Below are positions 59,001 to 64,000 of a stretch of DNA of 64,000 nucleotides, piece after piece. How positions within the stretch are numbered: position 1 is the stretch's first letter; each line of letters starts with the position of its first letter. The position numbers and the translations under genes are program-made. The stretch is taken from positions 15,562,428 to 15,626,427 of the forward strand of contig NC_059480.1 of NCBI RefSeq assembly GCF_018139145.2, given 5' to 3'. The notes beneath the pieces were generated by a model. It made no database searches, was not told the DNA's origin, and worked only from the letters and a program-made list of their open reading frames with translations. The stretch is from Gymnogyps californianus (lineage: Eukaryota > Chordata > Aves > Accipitriformes > Cathartidae).

Positions 59001-62000
59001 GGTTTATTTTCAGCAGTGCAAGAAGGAACATCATCTTCTCTTAAGTCTGGTAAACAACTGCATGAAAGCACAGACACAGCTGCATTTAAGTTTCAAAGGC
59101 ATATGTAAGATGGAGACTGAAACTGAAAAGTTTGTTTCTACTGAAAGGTATTAAACAAATAATGCTAGAGACTACAGTCTTCTTTCTGTCTATGAATGAA
59201 AGATTAAGCAGAAGTAGACCTGCCTGGCAATTACCATGCTGTGTCTGACCCTCGTTACTCTCACTGAACTTCACCCTGACTAGAGGATTGACTTCTCAGC
59301 TTGACCTCAGACCTGTCTCATCACTGCAAACTTGTGTGGTGATCTAGACTCTTGGCTGACCCTGGCTTCCACCCTTGGGCCTGCCCTGCTTGCCTTCCTA
59401 GAGGTAGTGTGGGATGGGCCCTGGCTGGTGAGGCCACTGTTCTCTCGGCTGTGTTATCACACTTGGCTCCCTGTCCCTTAGAGAGCAGCTGGCCCTCACT
59501 GTTCCCCAACACCATCGTCCTGCTCTAGGTTTTTTCAGTGTAAAATAAACAAGAGGCTATGTCCACACTGTGGACTGCCCCAAAGCCTAATTCCCCAAGT
59601 GTGTATGTAGATTAATAGAATGGCTGTGGTTTCCCTCCGGCCTGCGCAGTGGTTTCCTGTGGTGATGGCTTTTTTTTTTGAGCTTCAAATTCAAGAAGAG
59701 AAAAGTCTCACACACACTACTTATATGTTACAAAGTAGCAAACAGTCAAAACAATTGAAAGGAGATTGTTTCCCGAGGGAAGATGGAAGGTATGAAAAGA
59801 AGTTACATTTACCCTTCATCACTGTCTTCCTCCACTTTCCAGCTATTTCCAAACTGTGTGACGCTGACGAGTGTACCATTGGGCAAGGACAGATCATCTT
59901 CACGATTATCATTGAAGTTACCACACATGCCATGTACCTGCAAATGAACAAGAACCATATTCTAAGCACAATCTGTTCTACATCAGCTTCCCCAATAACT
60001 TCTTATTCATTGCCTATGAAATGATGTGACCAAATCACCACCAGCAACCAATCTTGTACCAGACATTTCAGACATACTCACTAGAGTCTGACTGCACCCA
60101 TGGAGAAATAAAATAGAAACTGCAGTAAATCTGTGGTTCCCTAAGGCTTCAAGGCATTTTATTCTATAAGCTGGATGTATTCCCCCAGCCAGGTGATTTT
60201 CTTTAACTACCCCCTTGGAACACAAGGAAATTGTTGTGAAGAGAAGAAAATAGAAAGAAAAAAAATGACGTGTTACAATACAGCTACAAAGAAAGATGCA
60301 ATAGCAAAACACAGGAATAAAAGAAATTAAAAGTAAATGCACAAAGCAGTGGTTTTTAAACAGTGCCAGATGTTTACATACTAAATCTTACCTTTGAGAA
60401 ATAAGACTGTGGGAGTGTGATTTCCAGATGGTGATTGCCATCATATTTCACTATCACACCAAAGTCAGTTTCCAGTACTATAAATCTGCCAATGTTTCCA
60501 ATGGACACGCCTCGCAACCGGTTCTCCATTGGAGTGTAGACTCTCTCATTGTTCAACTGGAGAGACATGTCATTTGTCAGTATGGACATTCTTCCATGAA
60601 AGCTTTTCTGCTCACAATCTATATTCCTTGCAGTGCCGAAGATTTCTCTATGACAGTTTTAGCTCCTTTACACTTCCACCATTGCATATTCCAACTATGA
60701 GTTGGCCTCAGCCTTTTAGCTGAGGAGAGCTGGGCAGGACTCATAGCCTGTGCCTTTAACAGGGAGCTGGAAATATCCCTGGTAGTGAGCAAGCTCTTAC
60801 CCACCCATAGGGTGGATTCCCTGCCTCTGGTACTGCCATGGATCCCCATGCTATTCTAGACCAATACAGTATGACTTGCTTTTCCTCTGTTCTTGTTAGC
60901 TACCTATAGGTGATTGGATTGACAACAGCTATTGAAGTGGGGAGCCCCATTCTTTAGTTCAGGCAACAATTCTCCAATCTGGAGGCTCTGGGCTCCATCT
61001 CCAAGATACGGCCAATAGAACAGTAAACTCAAACCAGAAGCCTTGGGAACTAGCGAGAAATGATATTTCCCCATGATATCCAGTTAATGGAGGTGCCCAC
61101 AAGTATTAAGCATACGCATACATATTCCTTAGGAAACATGAAGATCCTTTTTCCTACAGCTACTGTAGTGAGCTAATTTTAAGATACTTCTTGCCAGAAT
61201 AAAGAGCACCACCACCTACCAGGATTCCTTGGCTTTTCTGAAGGGTGATTCGTACACCATACACATCTATGTAGACTTCTTTCAGGTATGTGGCCCCTCT
61301 TAGTCCTCTGTCTTCATTCTTGCCAAGGATGGTTATAGGAATGACACTGTTGGTGTTGACAACCTCAACCAAGGTGTAGGTGCAGGTACCCACAAAAGTG
61401 TACATCATTCCATCAAATGTGAAATAATGGGGATCTCCTGCCACTTGACATGTTGCTTGGCCTGAAGGTGAAAAAATGATCTAAGAACTTTGGACTGGAT
61501 TTCACCATGGACTCAGCTGACCAAAGATGTTTGCATTAGTCCAGCAACCTAATCGTGATCATTATTATGTGGGCAAATCTTCACAGAGGTATCTCAGGTT
61601 CATGCCAATGACATTTATTTGGAAATGAGAAATTTCCAGAAAGCGTCTCCTAAATTTAATTTGCAAATTATGTACAAACTGGCAACTTGGCAGCAAATTA
61701 ACCTCTTTATACATTTCTATATGCTGTTGTAGCTATCATTTATGGTAGTTGAGAGTAATACAAGGTTTTTCTACTTAGCTATATAAAAATATATAATTAC
61801 ATTGATAAATATAGGTGTAAATATAAAAGTAAATAAATTTGCATCTATATACATAGATACTTAATGCACTTGCCATCACCCAGACTCAGAAATGCAGTTC
61901 TCAATTATTACCAAATTTAGAGCTTGCAGCACTGGTGAAGTGGGACTTGACTTTGTATTATCAAGACAAAAAGAACCCAAGTGACCTTGCAAGCTTTTGG

Positions 62001-62853
62001 GCAGCATCAGTTTTTGCTGATATCCACTACAACAGAAGGGGATCTGTGCTTGCAAGACAGATCATCATGTCTTTTCATCTCTTAGCACTGGCAGCAGTTA
62101 GTTGGGACTTCTTTGCCATCACATATGAAAAGATATTTATAATAAAGCTAGAAGGAGAAGAAGGATCTAATTATGGAATTGACATTGAGAACCATTTTCA
62201 GGCAGGACTTACCATTGGAATGACAGCCCAGCACACCATCCTGAATACTGCATTCCTCTCGGACTCCACACTCCCAGGATGTGCATACAATGGTGTTATT
62301 AGCCTTGCAGGTGCAGCGTTCAGTGCACGGATAACTGGTGAACCAGCTTTCATCCAGCTGAGTGGAAAAAAGAGTGTAGAAGTATATACTATAAAATAAA
62401 TTGGAAGGTAATACTGTAAGGGACAATCAAATTATTAGTATTTGAATGTGCATGATATATGATCATTTGGCCAATTGTAGCCACACAGCTCACAGATCAA
62501 GAAGGCTGGCAAAGTGAGTCTATTTTGTTATTATTAATTGTGTAAATAATAATTGTGTTAGTGTTATTAACATTTTTTTCTCTCATGGTGATAAAGAATG
62601 AGATCCCCTGTTCTTTCTTTTTTTTTTTTTAACTGTCTGAGGTAACTTGCCTGGTGATACTGGTTTTTTTCATCAACACAACCACAGCTGCTTTCTGGCA
62701 CACATTTGTCTCCACTCAAAACATAGCCTTCCTTACAGAAGCAACCTTCCACTGGTAAAGAACTGCAGGAATCAACTGCTGAGATGTTCAAACAGGTAGA
62801 GGGACACCTCGTACCACAGCTCTTGTAGATGCTGCCTCCAGGACAGGACATTG
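46871..62853 (-). CDS. ZAN-like: Zonadhesin-like transmembrane VWD/TIL protein (3' part, 18 exons, 5' end off window)
   Basis: The visible C-terminal 1024 residues (numbered from the first whole codon) show TIL 1-115, VWD 117-292, C8 294-383, TIL 384-499, VWD 501-683, C8 684-785, TIL 787-898, EGF 900-942, a membrane helix about 955-977 and a 45-residue cytoplasmic tail ending FDQN. This is the C-terminal layout of zonadhesin, a sperm-membrane adhesion protein in mammals. IgGFc-binding protein lacks the helix and alpha-tectorin has a ZP domain. The second VWD lacks the usual FxGxC cysteine (FQGKYTYILAQ), as I recall for zonadhesin repeats. All exon phases agree. The gene is on the opposite strand to ATP13A4 and its 5' part lies past position 64000. 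The role in this animal is not known; cell-surface adhesion is inferred. Confidence 0.88.
47344..47458 (-). CDS. ZAN-like: Zonadhesin-like exon q (transmembrane helix)
   Basis: Residues 943-981. Acidic juxtamembrane AEDPPTEDPKDH, then a valine/isoleucine-rich helix (VAIVVGVVAGVVVIIILI), then VYLYR on the cytoplasmic side. Confidence 0.93.
47822..47953 (-). CDS. ZAN-like: Zonadhesin-like exon p (EGF domain)
   Basis: Residues 900-942, CMPSPCKNDGVC, YCECSELYTGPSC: the six-cysteine spacing of an EGF-like domain directly before the membrane helix. Confidence 0.93.
   Translation of the reverse strand: MDHVCQVLVRMMEFALKLPTAPLSTSTVNVQNCTQDQAARLKR
48261..48399 (-). CDS. ZAN-like: Zonadhesin-like exon o (TIL 3 tail)
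   Basis: Residues 853-898, IGETFTTDDCSQRCQC to SRGCYK. Donor gtgagt. Confidence 0.92.
49373..49572 (-). CDS. ZAN-like: Zonadhesin-like exon n (TIL 3)
   Basis: Residues 787-852, SCPANSNYSSCMSACPASC to YRQCGCTYLNKYYE. Donor gtacag. Confidence 0.94.
50490..50620 (-). CDS. ZAN-like: Zonadhesin-like exon m (C8 domain 2, second half)
   Basis: Residues 743-785, SCLFDMCVEGDEDATLC, YVLACQQQGVGMEGWR and QTVC. Unlike C8 domain 1, this domain is split by an intron. Confidence 0.93.
51771..51947 (-). CDS. ZAN-like: Zonadhesin-like exon l (C8 domain 2, first half)
   Basis: Residues 684-742, an acidic linker (STDVSEEEPDPG), then CSENQLKQENRTSRCQIL and GPFAKCHSMV. Confidence 0.92.
52545..52640. repeat. 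Polypurine (GGAA-rich) tract in a zonadhesin-like intron
   Basis: Almost uninterrupted A/G on the + strand built from ggaa, gggagg and aaagg units, in the intron between exons k and l. Low-complexity purine repeat. Confidence 0.75.
53244..53412 (-). CDS. ZAN-like: Zonadhesin-like exon k (VWD 2, end)
   Basis: Residues 627-683, EGLCGNFDGRHRNDFTKPDG and AFGESWKVP. Ends with a basic patch LRRRTSRLR before the linker. Confidence 0.93.
54471..54600 (-). CDS. ZAN-like: Zonadhesin-like exon j (VWD 2, middle)
   Basis: Residues 584-626, LDGVRVRPPARP and IYLETDFGLYLSFDGNQN. Confidence 0.93.
55229..55479 (-). CDS. ZAN-like: Zonadhesin-like exon i (VWD 2, start)
   Basis: Residues 500-583, GKCQIMGDPHYHTFDGLVHH and FQGKYTYILAQTIPDLPD. 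The usual FxGxC cysteine is Tyr here. Confidence 0.95.
56738..56879 (-). CDS. ZAN-like: Zonadhesin-like exon h (TIL 2 tail)
   Basis: Residues 453-499, AGETWITPHCTKRCQC to KHKCNPT. Ends in phase 1. Confidence 0.93.
57350..57558 (-). CDS. ZAN-like: Zonadhesin-like exon g (TIL 2)
   Basis: Residues 384-452, LPCLPHSHYTDCVSTCPSSC to CVPLSSCGC. Donor gtaagt. Confidence 0.94.
58789..59057 (-). CDS. ZAN-like: Zonadhesin-like exon f (C8 domain 1)
   Basis: Residues 294-383. A whole C8 domain in one exon: CNVL, ACHNLV, ICIYDMCQYDG, LCDIV, DTCRNHG and WRNSTFC. The acceptor was chosen by phase among two nearby AGs. Confidence 0.92.
59813..59937 (-). CDS. ZAN-like: Zonadhesin-like exon e (VWD 1, end)
   Basis: Residues 252-293, VHGMCGNFNDNREDD then FGNSWKVEED. 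CGNFN with the following acidic residues is the calcium-site signature of VWD domains. Confidence 0.94.
60392..60556 (-). CDS. ZAN-like: Zonadhesin-like exon d (VWD 1, middle)
   Basis: Residues 197-251, LNNERVYTP and FIVLETDFGVIVKYDGNHH, the central VWD strands. Confidence 0.94.
61220..61461 (-). CDS. ZAN-like: Zonadhesin-like exon c (VWD 1, start)
   Basis: Residues 116-196. TCQVAGDPHYFTFDGMMY is the VWD opening with GDPHYxTFDG; FVGTCTYTLVEV retains the domain cysteine. Donor gtaggt. Confidence 0.95.
62213..62357 (-). CDS. ZAN-like: Zonadhesin-like exon b (TIL tail, VWC-like)
   Basis: Residues 68-115, LDESWFTSYPCTERCTC to GVLGCHSN, the E-domain cysteines that follow TIL modules. Ends in phase 1. 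Confidence 0.92.
62651..62853 (-). CDS. ZAN-like: Zonadhesin-like exon a (TIL)
   Basis: Residues 1-67, SCPGGSIYKSC through VPESSCGCVDEKNQYHQ, a trypsin-inhibitor-like cysteine-rich domain. The donor is gcaagt, a GC donor; frame matching to the next exon excludes the nearby GT. Confidence 0.9.
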
Positions 62854-64000
62854 CTAGAGAGAAAAAGAAAAAATAAGATCACTCAAAAGGGCAAAATCAT
62901 GATAAATTTTTTCCTGATGCTTTCACTGTTAGCTCCTGAAAATATACAAAATTGCTGTTAGAAAGTCTGACACAGGAGAGTGCTGTGTACAAAGGATTTT
63001 CTTGCCGTGTGAGATGGGTGGCTTTTGGTAGAGGTGGGTGAGATAGGTGGGCCACCCTGCACTTCACCTCACAAAAGAAGCCAAACATTGCAGGCTCGCT
63101 TTGAGGGTAGGTCTGATGTGATCATACAGGACTAATTGTGCTTGGTTCAGTAAACCTTTTTCTGCAGGTTTAAAGACATACATTCACGCCATTAAGGGAA
63201 TAGAAGGATCTCTTCATGTACCAGCTGATATGGCCCCATTTCTGTAGTTACTATTTGAACACCTGCCATATATTTAAAAATAGAACTAAAAATCAGTTTC
63301 TGTCTTTCACTGAGACCCCTTGAGGAAAATATATTATACTGTCACACTCCTCCTGCTCATGGTAGAATTGGGCTTCTATCACTCAAAGCATGCTTCCCAG
63401 GGAAGACATTACATTTTTCAGAAATCCTGAAGCATTTGTCCATTTCTGTCATCTACAAAACCCCTAAAAACTGTTTCTGGCTAGATTCTGTGATCAATCA
63501 CTACATATGACTCTCATTTACTTCTGTCCCTACAGCAGGATCTCTTAATCCTGTCAGGCAATTACAGCCAACATCTCCAGTCATCTAGCCAGAGTATCTC
63601 CCCTTTATTAGGTTCTTAATTGAGTTTTTATTTGAATTACTGATGGAGGGAGCACTTGAGAGTCAATCCTCTTAATGCGACTGAGTCTTCTCTTCTCTAT
63701 CACTATAATCAAGCCATAGATATTTAGGTCCTGGGCTATGGCCTCAGACTATGGAGTCTAGATGTCCATAGCTTTAATCTGATTTGGAGGGTTGGAAGCT
63801 CGCTTCTTGCTCTGTCTTCTTTTTATATATGAATGCTCTGTGCTCTGTACTCCCAGGGCTGACTTACTGGGTGCTTTAAAGCCATTCTAAAGTCATAGTA
63901 ATTCTTTTTCCAAACTGAGCAGCTCCTAGAATCTCTCAATGTTTTTTTATGGTTTAGTTTCAATGCAGAGCTAATTGTTGATCACATAAAAAAAAAAGAA
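62854..64000 (-). other. Right edge: intron of the zonadhesin-like gene
   Basis: Exon a begins in phase 1, so another exon must lie upstream. None with C8 or VWD cysteines and matching phase was seen before the window end. A gtaagt at about 63862-63867 on the minus strand is preceded only by cysteine-free sequence. Confidence 0.6.

Noticed and set aside
46871..62853. Calling the gene IgGFc-binding protein or alpha-tectorin
   Set aside because: The EGF, membrane helix and cytoplasmic tail do not fit FCGBP (secreted) or TECTA (ZP domain, GPI anchor).
63800..64000. Possible upstream exon of the zonadhesin-like gene before a minus-strand gtaagt
   Set aside because: The preceding open sequence lacks cysteines and the phase 1 ending required by exon a.
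1..64000. CRISPR arrays, tRNA or rRNA genes
   Set aside because: No regularly spaced repeats or recognisable cloverleaf or ribosomal sequence were seen on reading both strands; a covariance-model scan was not possible.

Overview
The window looks like nuclear DNA of a bird. It holds intron-rich vertebrate genes, CR1 retroposon pieces typical of sauropsid genomes, and a 604-bp solo retroviral LTR of a kind I recall from bird genomes. The species cannot be named from the sequence alone. Gene models were built by hand from reading frames, splice sites and phase matching. All exon joins given here keep frame.

Three protein-coding genes were found. (1) Positions 4976-39336, + strand: a complete ATP13A4-type P5B transport ATPase. 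It has 30 coding exons totalling 3588 bases (1195 residues plus stop), with every P-type signature present. (2) Positions 42494-43588, - strand: a complete three-exon PLAAT1 (HRASLS) phospholipase/acyltransferase of 169 residues, lying tail-to-tail with ATP13A4 and headed by a CpG island at about 43750-44700. (3) Positions 46871-62853, - strand: the 3' end of a large zonadhesin-like gene. Its 18 terminal exons encode 1024 residues: TIL, VWD, C8, TIL, VWD, C8, TIL, EGF, a transmembrane helix and a short cytoplasmic tail. Its 5' part lies beyond the right edge.

Layout: 1-4700 is intergenic with an old antisense CR1. About 4550-4975 is the likely ATP13A4 promoter and leader. ATP13A4 follows, with long introns and one intronic CpG island. 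At 39337-42493 the convergent 3' UTRs contain a nested CR1/LTR. PLAAT1 and its CpG-island promoter come next; that island also carries a plausible divergent + strand first exon. Then there is a gene-poor gap, and the zonadhesin-like gene fills the right side.

ATP13A4 next to PLAAT1, tail-to-tail, matches the known vertebrate neighbourhood (human 3q29), except that no separate ATP13A5 is seen between them. The genes need not act together: one is an ATP-driven transporter (polyamine-type family), one a membrane lipid enzyme, and one an adhesive extracellular mosaic protein. The zonadhesin-like gene beside PLAAT1 is the least expected content and the best lead. No RNA genes or CRISPR arrays were found.
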